From PFJX01 sp044227325 (GTDB taxonomy: Bacteria > Pseudomonadota > Gammaproteobacteria > Burkholderiales > Thiobacillaceae), in assembly GCA_044227325.1 (NCBI GenBank), contig JBGAFI010000014.1, positions 1 through 64,000 of the forward strand: 64,000 nucleotides of DNA, given 5' to 3'. Made by a program: the position numbers and the translations under genes. Below are positions 29,039 to 36,889 of the stretch, piece by piece (position 1 is the stretch's first letter; each line of letters starts with the position of its first letter). The notes under the pieces were generated by a model that saw nothing but the letters and a program-made list of their open reading frames with translations, was not told the origin of the DNA and did no database searches.

Positions 29039-29709
29039 ACCGGCGCGCGGTCGTGCTGCTGTCCGGCGGACTGGATTCCGCGACGGTCCTGGCCGTGGCC
29101 CGGGACGAGGGCCTCGAATGCCACGCGCTGAGCCTGGATTACGGCCAGCGCCACCATGCCGAACTGGATGCGGCGCGCACCCTGGCCGCGCGTCTTGGCG
29201 CCGCGGAACACCGCGTCATGCGCCTGGACATGGGGGCTTATGCGGGATCCGCCTTGACCGATGCGAGCATCGCGGTTCCGGAAAGCCCCACCTCGGGAAT
29301 TCCGGTGACCTATGTGCCCGCGCGCAACACCATCATGCTCTCGCTGGCACTGGGCTGGGCCGAGGTGCTGGATGCGGACGCGATCTATATCGGCGTGAAT
29401 GCGCTGGACTATTCCGGCTATCCCGACTGCCGGCCGGCCTTCGTCAAGGCTTTCCAGGCTTTGGCGGATGTGGCCACGAAACGGGCGGTGGATGGTCGTC
29501 CCATCCAGATCCGGGCACCGCTGATCGATCTGTCCAAGGCGGACATCATCCGCATGGGTTCGCGCCTGGGAGTCGATTATGGCCTGACGGTATCGTGTTA
29601 CCAGGCCAGCGAAACGGGCCTTGCCTGCGGCCGTTGCGATTCCTGCCGTCTGCGCCGCCAGGGCTTTGCGCAGGCCGGCGTCCCGGATCCCACCCGCTAC
29701 GGGATTTGA
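29035..29709 (+). CDS. queC: 7-cyano-7-deazaguanine synthase QueC
   Basis: 224 residues. The N-type ATP-pyrophosphatase loop VVLLSGGLDSATVLAVA is followed by VPARNTIMLSLALGWAE. The zinc-binding Cys cluster is SCYQASETGLACGRCDSC. It converts the QueE product to preQ0 using ATP and ammonia. It closes the long operon-like block that began at yebC. Confidence 0.97.
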   Translation: MNRRAVVLLSGGLDSATVLAVARDEGLECHALSLDYGQRHHAELDAARTLAARLGAAEHRVMRLDMGAYAGSALTDASIAVPESPTSGIPVTYVPARNTIMLSLALGWAEVLDADAIYIGVNALDYSGYPDCRPAFVKAFQALADVATKRAVDGRPIQIRAPLIDLSKADIIRMGSRLGVDYGLTVSCYQASETGLACGRCDSCRLRRQGFAQAGVPDPTRYGI

Positions 29710-29783
29710 CCGATTGCGCGCCGACCGTGGGCAACCAATAATCCGTGCCGACAATAAATTCGCCCCACTGAGGAGATCGTGCG

Positions 29784-30881
29784 ATGGATAACGTGGAAAA
29801 CCCCGCTCTGGTGGTTGCCTGGCTGGGATTTTTTTTGGCCCTGATTTTTGGCTATGCGGCGAACAAGACCAGCTTCTGCACCATGGGCGCGGTGTCCGAT
29901 GTGGTCAACATGGGGGACTGGGGGCGCATGCGGGCGTGGCTCCTGGGAATCGGCCTGGCCATCCTGGGAACCAATCTGCTTGTGTATTTCGGTTACCTGG
30001 ATGTGGCCCAGACCTATTACACGCGCGGCACCGTGCACTGGTTCGCGGCCCTGGTCGGCGGTTTGACCTTCGGTGTCGGCATGACCCTGGCGGGAGGATG
30101 CGGCCAGCGCACCCTGGTGCGTCTGGGCGGTGGCAATCTGAAGTCGGTGGTGGTGTTCATGTTCCTTGGCTATACGGCCCTGGTTACCATGAACGGCGTC
30201 CTGCGCGTGTTTGTCGACCGCGTCTTGCGCGCCGAGCCTTTCACCATTCACCTGGATGGCCTGCAGACCCTGCCGGCGCTATTCGGCATGGCGGACAAGA
30301 TTTCCCAACTCTCCGTGGGCTTGGTCCTGGCGATGCTGATCCTGGCCTTCGTCTTTTCCAGCAAGGAGTTCCGGGAAAGCCGCGACAACATTCTCGCGGG
30401 CGTCGTGGTCGGCTGTGTCGTCGCCGCCGGCTGGTATGTCACCGGCCATCTCGGCTTCGGCGAAAATCCGGAAACCATGGAATTGACCTACATGGGAACG
30501 GACTCCCATCTCGCGGAATCCATGACTTTCGTGGGACCGCTTTCATATACGATGGACCTCTGGGCCTATTGGCGCGACAAGCACATCACTTTCGGCGTGG
30601 CGAGCGTATTCGGAGTGATCGTGGGTTCCTTCCTCTATTCGGTGTTCAATCACAGTTTCCGTTGGGAATACTTCAATTCTCCCCAGGACATGTTCCGACA
30701 TCTGGTCGGCGCCATTCTCATGGGATTCGGCGGCATCGCGGCCATGGGATGCACCATCGGGCAGGGTGTGACCGGCGTGTCGACTTTATCCATCAGTTCT
30801 TTCATCGTTTTCTTCGGAATCGTGGCCGGCGCGGCGATTACCATGAAAATCCAGTATTATTTGATGATGCGCGAAGCCTGA
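29784..30881 (+). CDS. YeeE/YedE (TsuA-like) sulfur-compound transporter
   Basis: 365 residues with about nine or ten membrane helices and two internal sulf_transp-like halves. It carries the conserved Cys motifs: NKTSFCTMGAVSDVVN, TLAGGCGQRTLVRLGGGN and AMGCTIGQGVTGVS. TsuA of this family passes thiosulfate through a relay of such Cys residues; others move selenium or sulfide species. Thiosulfate is the best guess given the sulfur genes nearby. GAGGAG precedes the ATG. A TlpA-like gene follows by 86 bp. Confidence 0.88.
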   Translation: MDNVENPALVVAWLGFFLALIFGYAANKTSFCTMGAVSDVVNMGDWGRMRAWLLGIGLAILGTNLLVYFGYLDVAQTYYTRGTVHWFAALVGGLTFGVGMTLAGGCGQRTLVRLGGGNLKSVVVFMFLGYTALVTMNGVLRVFVDRVLRAEPFTIHLDGLQTLPALFGMADKISQLSVGLVLAMLILAFVFSSKEFRESRDNILAGVVVGCVVAAGWYVTGHLGFGENPETMELTYMGTDSHLAESMTFVGPLSYTMDLWAYWRDKHITFGVASVFGVIVGSFLYSVFNHSFRWEYFNSPQDMFRHLVGAILMGFGGIAAMGCTIGQGVTGVSTLSISSFIVFFGIVAGAAITMKIQYYLMMREA

Positions 30882-30967
30882 TCCGAATGTCCTATTAAGA
30901 ACATCGGATATGAAGCCGATAATGCATTTGCGGGCAGAACCTCGCGGCGAGATGGAAAGGAAATTGA

Positions 30968-31642
30968 ATGCATAAGTTGCTGGGAATGTTGCTGGTCGGA
31001 GTGACTGTGTTGCTGGCGACACCCTATCAGGCCGCCGCAGAAGCCACCAAGGCCATCAACTTCGAATTCACCGATGTCGAAGGCAAGGCATTCAAGCTTT
31101 CCGATTTCAAGGGCAGGTGGGTGCTGGTCAATTTCTGGGCGCCTTGGTGCCCGCTTTGCTGGGTCGAAGTGCCGACGCTGAACGAGCTCAACAAGCGCAA
31201 GGATTTCGTGGTCATCGGTGTCGGTCTGGATTACGGTCCCGACGAAAGCGTGGTGAAGGATACCGCCAGCCGCCACAACATCGAGTTCCACGCCATCGTG
31301 GCCGGTGGCGCGAGACGCAATCCGGACAGCCCGTTCCGTCAGGTGGGTCCGGTGGATTTCTACCCGACTTCCTACGTTTACGACCCGAACGGCGAAATCG
31401 TCATGTTCATCCCGGGGCAGGTCCGCATGAACAAGGTGCTCGCCTTCATGGACGAGTACAAGGCCAAGAATACCCAGTTGGCGGGAAGCAAGGCCGAATA
31501 CGAAGCCGCCTCCCCGATCAAGGAAGTGACCTATAACAAGCCGGCCGCCGCGCAATCCGAGTCCGTGAAGACGGCTCCGGTCGCCAACAAGGGCAAGGCC
31601 CAGAGCGCACCCTCCAATCGGTCGAAAACCGTGACTTACTGA
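30968..31642 (+). CDS. TlpA-like periplasmic thioredoxin-fold protein
   Basis: 224 residues with a signal peptide ending AAA-E (about residue 24). The thioredoxin-like domain carries the active site FWAPWCPLCWVEVP (CPLC) and the cis-Pro region VDFYPTSYVYDPNGEIV. A Lys/Ala/Ser-rich tail covers the last 60 residues. TlpA proteins reduce periplasmic disulfides or persulfides. The pairing with YeeE suggests a role in handling imported sulfur compounds, but this is inferred. Confidence 0.87.
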   Translation: MHKLLGMLLVGVTVLLATPYQAAAEATKAINFEFTDVEGKAFKLSDFKGRWVLVNFWAPWCPLCWVEVPTLNELNKRKDFVVIGVGLDYGPDESVVKDTASRHNIEFHAIVAGGARRNPDSPFRQVGPVDFYPTSYVYDPNGEIVMFIPGQVRMNKVLAFMDEYKAKNTQLAGSKAEYEAASPIKEVTYNKPAAAQSESVKTAPVANKGKAQSAPSNRSKTVTY

Positions 31643-31653
31643 GTGATTTCGGT

Positions 31654-31683
31654 TTGACCTGACGCGCGCATTACTGACATAAT
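31654..31683 (+). promoter_or_regulatory. Promoter of the tRNA-Lys pair
   Basis: TTGACC (31654-31659) and CATAAT (31678-31683) with an 18-bp spacer, 15 bp before the first tRNA. Good sigma-70 match. Confidence 0.65.
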
Positions 31684-31698
31684 CGCGCTCCTTTTTTT

Positions 31699-31774
31699 GG
31701 GTCGGTAGCTCAGTTGGTAGAGCAGCGGACTTTTAATCCGTTGGTCGCGAGTTCGAGTCTCGCCCGACCCACCA
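31699..31774 (+). tRNA. tRNA-Lys (UUU)
   Basis: 76 nt with an encoded CCA end. Acceptor GGGTCGG pairs with CCGACCC; the anticodon loop in CGGACTTTTAATCCG gives TTT; the T-arm is GCGAG-TTCGAGT-CTCGC. Confidence 0.95.
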
Positions 31775-31775
31775 A

Positions 31776-31851
31776 GGGTTGTTAGCTCAGCTGGTAGAGC
31801 AGCGGACTCTTAATCCGTAGGTCGACAGTTCGAATCTGTCACAACCCACCA
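31776..31851 (+). tRNA. tRNA-Lys (CUU)
   Basis: 76 nt with an encoded CCA end. Acceptor GGGTTGT pairs with ACAACCC; the anticodon loop in CGGACTCTTAATCCG gives CTT; the T-arm is GACAG-TTCGAAT-CTGTC. It starts one base after the UUU tRNA and shares its transcript. Confidence 0.95.
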
Positions 31852-31858
31852 GTAGCGA

Positions 31859-31887
31859 GGGGTTTGGCCTGTGCCAAACCCCTTTTT
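31859..31887 (+). terminator. Rho-independent terminator of the tRNA-Lys transcript
   Basis: A 10-bp stem GGGGTTTGGC/GCCAAACCCC with a CTGT loop, followed by TTTTT. Confidence 0.9.
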
Positions 31888-31975
31888 GTTTCTTGCGCCG
31901 AATCGGCTTCAGCTTGACCGGATGAGACGCAATCGCTAGTGTTCAACCCTTTCTGAAGAGTAAGAACATCTCGCC

Positions 31976-33685
31976 ATGGCTGACATGGAATTGACTGGTG
32001 CCGAAATCCTCGTTAGCTGTCTGCGCGACGAAGGTGTCAAGCATGTCTTCGGGTATCCGGGCGGCGCGGTACTCAACATCTACGACGAAATCTACAAGCA
32101 GAAGGATTTCGAACATATCCTGGTTCGCCATGAGCAGGCGGCCGTTCATGCGGCGGATGCCTATGCCCGCTGCACCGGGCAGGTCGGCGTGGCCATCGTG
32201 ACCTCGGGGCCGGGCGCGACCAACGCGGTGACGGGCATCGCCACCGCCTACATGGATTCCATTCCCATGGTGGTGATCACCGGTCAAGTGCCCACCGCCG
32301 CCATCGGCCAGGATGCCTTCCAGGAAGTCGACACGGTGGGCATCACCCGTCCCTGCGTGAAGCACAACTTCCTGGTGAAGGATGTGCGCGAGCTGGCGTC
32401 CACCATCAAGAAGGCCTTCTACATCGCCGCCACCGGCCGTCCCGGTCCCGTGGTGGTGGACGTGCCCAAGGACATCACCCAGCACAAGTGGGCTTACGAG
32501 TATCCGAAGAGCGTGACCATGCGCTCCTACAACCCCACCAGCAAAGGCCACGCCGGGCAGATCAAGAAGGCGGCCCAGATGCTGTTGGAAGCCAAGCGGC
32601 CGATGATCTACACGGGCGGCGGCGTGGTTCTGGGCAACGCGGCGCAGCAGGTCACCGAATTGGTGCGCCTGCTGGGGTTCCCCATCACCAGCACGCTCAT
32701 GGGCTTGGGCGGCTACCCTTCCCCCGATCCCATGTTCCTGGGCATGCTGGGCATGCACGGCACCATCGAGGCCAACATGGCCATGCAGCACTGCGACGTG
32801 CTGCTCGCCGTCGGCGCGCGCTTCGACGACCGGGTGGTGGGCAATCCCAAGCATTTCGCCAAGGAAGCCCATCGCATCATCCATATCGATGTGGACCCGT
32901 CCTCCATTTCCAAGCGTGTGCGCGTGGATGTGCCCATCGTCGGCGAAGTCGGTCAGGTTCTGGACGAGATCATCAAACTCATCAAGGCGGGCCAGGAAAA
33001 ACCTGACGAGCAGGCGATCAAGGCCTGGTGGGCGCAGATCGAATTGTGGCGTTCCCAGGATTGCCTCAAGTACGACCGCGCCGCCTCGGTGATCAAGCCC
33101 CAGTTCGTGGTGGAGAAGCTCTACGAGGTCACCCGGGGCGACGCCTACGTGACATCCGACGTGGGCCAGCACCAGATGTGGGCGGCCCAGTACTACAAGT
33201 TCGCCAAGCCGCGCCGCTGGATCAACTCCGGTGGCCTGGGCACCATGGGCTTCGGCCTGCCGGCGGCCATGGGCGTGCAGATGGCCCATCCCGACGCGGC
33301 GGTGGCCTGCATCACCGGCGAGGGCAGCATCCAGATGAATATCCAGGAGTTGTCCACCTGCAAGGAATGGAAACTGCCCCTGAAGATCATCCTGCTCAAC
33401 AACGGCTACCTGGGCATGGTTCGCCAGTGGCAGGAGTTCTTCTACGAGGAGCGCTACGCCGAGTCCTATATGACCTCGCTGCCGGACTTCGTGAAGCTGG
33501 CCGAGGCTTACGGCCATGTCGGCATGACCATCGAGAAGCCCGAGGATGTGGAGCCCGCCCTGCGCGACGCCTTCGGCAAGCACAAGGACCGGCTGGTGTT
33601 TCTGAATTTCCTCACGGACCCGCGCGAGAACGTGTTCCCCATGATTCCCGCCGGCAAGGGGCTGTCCGAGATGATTCTGGTTTGA
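31976..33685 (+). CDS. ilvB: Acetolactate synthase large subunit
   Basis: 569 residues. The N-terminal ThDP domain is DEGVKHVFGYPGGAVLNIYD, with catalytic Glu in LVRHEQAAVHAADAYAR. The middle FAD-binding domain is followed by the C-terminal ThDP motif ITGEGSIQMNIQELST...LNNGYLGMVRQW. It forms 2-acetolactate or 2-aceto-2-hydroxybutyrate, the first common step to valine, leucine and isoleucine. It is 10 bp from ilvH and heads an ilvBHC set. No leader attenuator was seen. Confidence 0.97.
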   Translation: MADMELTGAEILVSCLRDEGVKHVFGYPGGAVLNIYDEIYKQKDFEHILVRHEQAAVHAADAYARCTGQVGVAIVTSGPGATNAVTGIATAYMDSIPMVVITGQVPTAAIGQDAFQEVDTVGITRPCVKHNFLVKDVRELASTIKKAFYIAATGRPGPVVVDVPKDITQHKWAYEYPKSVTMRSYNPTSKGHAGQIKKAAQMLLEAKRPMIYTGGGVVLGNAAQQVTELVRLLGFPITSTLMGLGGYPSPDPMFLGMLGMHGTIEANMAMQHCDVLLAVGARFDDRVVGNPKHFAKEAHRIIHIDVDPSSISKRVRVDVPIVGEVGQVLDEIIKLIKAGQEKPDEQAIKAWWAQIELWRSQDCLKYDRAASVIKPQFVVEKLYEVTRGDAYVTSDVGQHQMWAAQYYKFAKPRRWINSGGLGTMGFGLPAAMGVQMAHPDAAVACITGEGSIQMNIQELSTCKEWKLPLKIILLNNGYLGMVRQWQEFFYEERYAESYMTSLPDFVKLAEAYGHVGMTIEKPEDVEPALRDAFGKHKDRLVFLNFLTDPRENVFPMIPAGKGLSEMILV

Positions 33686-33695
33686 GGGAAACACA

Positions 33696-34187
33696 ATGAG
33701 ACACATAATTTCCCTGCTGATGGAAAACGAAGCCGGCGCCCTGTCCCGCGTCTCCGGCCTGTTCTCCGCGCGCGGCTACAACATCGAATCCCTCACCGTC
33801 GCCCCCACCGAGGATGCCACTCTGTCGCGCATGACCATCGTCACGCGCGGCTCGGACGATGTCATCGAGCAGATCACCAAGCAACTCAACAAGCTGATCG
33901 ACATCGTCAAGGTGCAGGATCTGAGCGACGGCAGCCACATCGAGCGCGAACTGATGCTGGTGAAGGTGCGCGCCACCGGCGAGATGCGCGAGGAAATGAA
34001 GCGCATGGCCGACATCTTCCGCGGCCGCATCCTGGACGTCTCGGACAAGACCTACACCATCGAACTGACCGGGCCCGGCACCAAGCTGGACGCCTTCCTG
34101 GCCGCCCTGGACCCCGCCGCCATTCTGGAAACCGTGCGTACCGGCGCCTCGGGCATCGGCCGCGGCGACCGAATCATGAAAATCTGA
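33696..34187 (+). CDS. ilvH: Acetolactate synthase small (regulatory) subunit
   Basis: 163 residues. The N-terminal ACT domain (MRHIISLLMENEAGALSRVS, then SARGYNIESLTVAPTED) binds valine. The C-terminal part contains MKRMADIFRGRILDVSDKTY. It makes the large subunit fully active and valine-sensitive. Confidence 0.97.
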   Translation: MRHIISLLMENEAGALSRVSGLFSARGYNIESLTVAPTEDATLSRMTIVTRGSDDVIEQITKQLNKLIDIVKVQDLSDGSHIERELMLVKVRATGEMREEMKRMADIFRGRILDVSDKTYTIELTGPGTKLDAFLAALDPAAILETVRTGASGIGRGDRIMKI

Positions 34188-34220
34188 CGAATTACCGCTA
34201 CTCGCGCGAAAGGACATGAC

Positions 34221-35237
34221 ATGAAGGTTTACTACGAAAAAGATTGCGATCTCTCCCTGATCAAGAAAAAGAAGGTCGCCATCGTCGGTTACGGTTCCCA
34301 GGGCCACGCCCATGCCAACAACCTCAAGGATTCCGGCGTCAAGGTCACCGTCGGTCTGCGCAAGGACGGTGCTTCCTGGAGCAAGGCCAAGGCCGCCGGC
34401 CTGACCGTCAAGGAAGTCGGCGCCGCCGTGAAGGACGCCGACGTGGTCATGATCCTGGTGCCGGACGAGCAGCAGCCCGGCGTCTACCACGACGAGGTCG
34501 AGCCCAACATCAAGAAGGGCGCGACCCTGTGCTTCGCCCACGGCTTCAACATCCACTACAACCAGATCGTGCCGCGCGCCGACCTGGACGTGATCATGAT
34601 CGCCCCCAAGGGCCCCGGCCACACCGTGCGCTCCACCTATCTGCAGGGCGGCGGCGTGCCTTCCCTGATCGCCGTGTACCAGGACAAGTCCGGCAAGGCC
34701 AAGGACATCGCCCTGGCCTACGCCGCGGCTAACGGCGGCGCCCGCGCCGGTGTCATCGAGACCAACTTCCGCGAGGAGACCGAGACCGACCTGTTCGGCG
34801 AGCAGGCCGTGCTGTGCGGCGGCGCGGTGGAACTGGTGAAGATGGGCTTCGAGACCCTGACCGAAGCCGGTTACGCGCCCGAGATGGCCTATTTCGAGTG
34901 TCTGCACGAACTGAAGCTGATCGTCGACCTGATCTACGAGGGCGGCATCGCCAACATGAACTACTCCATCTCCAACAACGCGGAGTACGGCGAGTACGTG
35001 ACCGGCCCCGCCGTCATCAACGAACAGTCCCGCGTCGCCATGCGCCAGGCCCTGAAGAACATCCAGAACGGCGACTACGCGAAGCGCTTCATCCTCGAGG
35101 GCAAGACCAACTATCCCGAGATGACCGCCCGCCGCCGCTTGAACGCCGAGCATCCCATCGAGATCGTCGGCGAGAAGCTGCGCGACATGATGCCCTGGAT
35201 CAAGGCCAACAAGCTGGTGGACAAGAGCCGCAACTGA
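34221..35237 (+). CDS. ilvC: Ketol-acid reductoisomerase (class I)
   Basis: 338 residues, the class I length. The Rossmann motif is VAIVGYGSQGHAHANNLKDS, with metal-binding residues in ETEAGYAPEMAYFECLHE-type and ETNFREETETDLFGEQAVL regions. It is NADPH-linked and acts after acetolactate synthase. A strong hairpin lies just after its stop. Confidence 0.97.
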   Translation: MKVYYEKDCDLSLIKKKKVAIVGYGSQGHAHANNLKDSGVKVTVGLRKDGASWSKAKAAGLTVKEVGAAVKDADVVMILVPDEQQPGVYHDEVEPNIKKGATLCFAHGFNIHYNQIVPRADLDVIMIAPKGPGHTVRSTYLQGGGVPSLIAVYQDKSGKAKDIALAYAAANGGARAGVIETNFREETETDLFGEQAVLCGGAVELVKMGFETLTEAGYAPEMAYFECLHELKLIVDLIYEGGIANMNYSISNNAEYGEYVTGPAVINEQSRVAMRQALKNIQNGDYAKRFILEGKTNYPEMTARRRLNAEHPIEIVGEKLRDMMPWIKANKLVDKSRN

Positions 35238-35244
35238 TGCGCCC

Positions 35245-35275
35245 GGTGGCGGGCGGCAAGTCGCCGCCCGCCACC
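35245..35275 (+). terminator. Strong hairpin between ilvC and psd
   Basis: GGTGGCGGGCGGC and GCCGCCCGCCACC form a perfect 13-bp stem with a 5-base loop, 8 bp after the ilvC stop. No U-run follows, so it could be an mRNA 3'-end stabiliser or a partial or Rho-assisted terminator. Confidence 0.55.
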
Positions 35276-35302
35276 CCGCGCCTCGCTCCCATGTGCATCG
35301 GT

Positions 35303-35959
35303 ATGGCTCCTCCTCCCAAAGCCCCCTGGCCCCATCCTCTCGTCGCCCGCGAGGGATGGCCTTTTCTCGCGATCTCCCTGGTCGCCGCCGGCGCGGTCAC
35401 CTGGCTTGCCGGCTGGGGCTGGGGCGCGCCGCTGTGGATCATCGCCTTGTTCGTGTTGCAGTTCTTCCGCGACCCGGCCCGCATCGTCCCCATCGGCGAG
35501 GGGCTGGTGCTTTCTCCCGCGGACGGCCGCATCGTCGCCGTGGAGAAAACCGAGGATCCCTGGCTCAAGCGCGAAGCGCTGAAGATCAGCGTGTTCATGA
35601 ACGTGTTCAATGTCCACTCCAACCGGGCGCCGGTGGATGGCGTGGTCAAGGGCCGCTGGTACAACCCGGGCAAGTTCGTCAACGCCGATCTGGCCAAGGC
35701 TTCCACCGAGAACGAGCGCAACGCGGTGTGGTTCCAGACGCCGGACGGCAAGGACGTCACCAGCGTGCAGGTGGCCGGCCTGATCGCCCGCCGCATCCTT
35801 TGCTATGTGGAGCCCGGTGCCCAATTGCAGCGCGGGCAGCGTTACGGCTTCATCCGCTTTGGTTCCCGGGTGGACGTCTACCTGCCCACCGACGCCCAGC
35901 CGCGCGTGGCCCTGGGTGACAAGGTGAGCGCGGCCAGCGACGTGCTGGCGCAGCTTTGA
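35303..35959 (+). CDS. psd: Phosphatidylserine decarboxylase proenzyme (short type)
   Basis: 218 residues from ATG at MAPPPKAPWPHPLVAREGW. Other in-frame ATGs at 35291 and 35237 exist, but the latter lies ahead of the hairpin. Two membrane segments at about residues 22-55 are followed by VLSPADGRIVAVEKTEDP and FMNVFNVHSNRAPVDG. RFGSRVDVYLP holds the Gly-Ser self-cleavage site that makes the pyruvoyl group. It makes phosphatidylethanolamine and is next to pssA, which supplies its substrate. Confidence 0.94.
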   Translation: MAPPPKAPWPHPLVAREGWPFLAISLVAAGAVTWLAGWGWGAPLWIIALFVLQFFRDPARIVPIGEGLVLSPADGRIVAVEKTEDPWLKREALKISVFMNVFNVHSNRAPVDGVVKGRWYNPGKFVNADLAKASTENERNAVWFQTPDGKDVTSVQVAGLIARRILCYVEPGAQLQRGQRYGFIRFGSRVDVYLPTDAQPRVALGDKVSAASDVLAQL

Positions 35960-35967
35960 GCGAAGAC

Positions 35968-36765
35968 ATGCAAGAACCGGCGGCCGAACACGAACCGGGG
36001 CCGGAGGAATCCGCCGTGGAAGTCCCCGCCAAGCCGACCCGGCGCGGCATCTACCTGCTGCCCAATCTGTTCACCACCGGCGCCCTGTTCGCCGGCTTCT
36101 TCGCCATCGTCCAGGGCATGAACGGCCATTTCGAGCAGGCCGCCGTGGCCATCTTCGTGGCCATGATCCTGGACGGCCTGGACGGCCGCGTGGCGCGCCT
36201 GACCAATACCCAGAGCGCCTTCGGCGCGGAATACGACTCCCTGTCCGACATGGTGTCCTTCGGTGTGGCGCCCGCGCTGGTGATGTACAGCTTCGCCCTG
36301 AAGGATCTGGGCAAGCTGGGCTGGATCGCCGCCTTCGTCTATTGCGTCGGCGCGGCATTGCGTCTGGCCCGCTTCAACACCATGATCGCGGTCCAGGACA
36401 AGCGCTGGTTCATGGGCCTGCCCAGCCCCGCCGCCGCGACCCTCGCGGCGGGCTTCATCTGGGTCATGGTGGACAACCATATCCAGGGCATGGAAGTGCG
36501 CTGGCTGGCCTGGGCCATCACCCTGTTCGCCGGCATCACCATGATCACCAACTTCCGCTTCTACAGCGGTAAGGACATCAATCTCAAACGCAGCGTGCCC
36601 TTCGTGGTCATCGTGCTGGTGGCCCTCGCTTTCAGCCTGGTTTCCGTCGATCCGCCCATCGTGTTGTTCCTGCTGCTGCTGGCCTATGGCCTGTCGGGCT
36701 ACGTCTATTGGTTCAGGCAACGCATTGCGCGCAAGCGCACGGATGCCCCGCCGGGTGCCGAATAG
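35968..36765 (+). CDS. pssA: CDP-diacylglycerol-serine O-phosphatidyltransferase
   Basis: 265 residues from ATG; a TTG four codons earlier overlaps the psd stop and is an alternative. The CDP-alcohol phosphatidyltransferase signature is LDGLDGRVARLTNTQSAFGAEYDSLSD (given here in part: DGLDGRVAR...GAEYDSLSD), followed by SFGVAPALVMYS. About six to eight membrane helices. It makes phosphatidylserine for Psd. Confidence 0.95.
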   Translation: MQEPAAEHEPGPEESAVEVPAKPTRRGIYLLPNLFTTGALFAGFFAIVQGMNGHFEQAAVAIFVAMILDGLDGRVARLTNTQSAFGAEYDSLSDMVSFGVAPALVMYSFALKDLGKLGWIAAFVYCVGAALRLARFNTMIAVQDKRWFMGLPSPAAATLAAGFIWVMVDNHIQGMEVRWLAWAITLFAGITMITNFRFYSGKDINLKRSVPFVVIVLVALAFSLVSVDPPIVLFLLLLAYGLSGYVYWFRQRIARKRTDAPPGAE

Positions 36766-36889
36766 CCGCCGCGCCATGGGGCCCGCTTGCCGCAGCCTTC
36801 CCAAGGGCTGAATCTCCCTCCCCCTCGGTATACAGTATTGTTTTTTCCTGACCGCCCCAGGCTGGGGGCGTGAGCCTTCGGAGCCCGTC

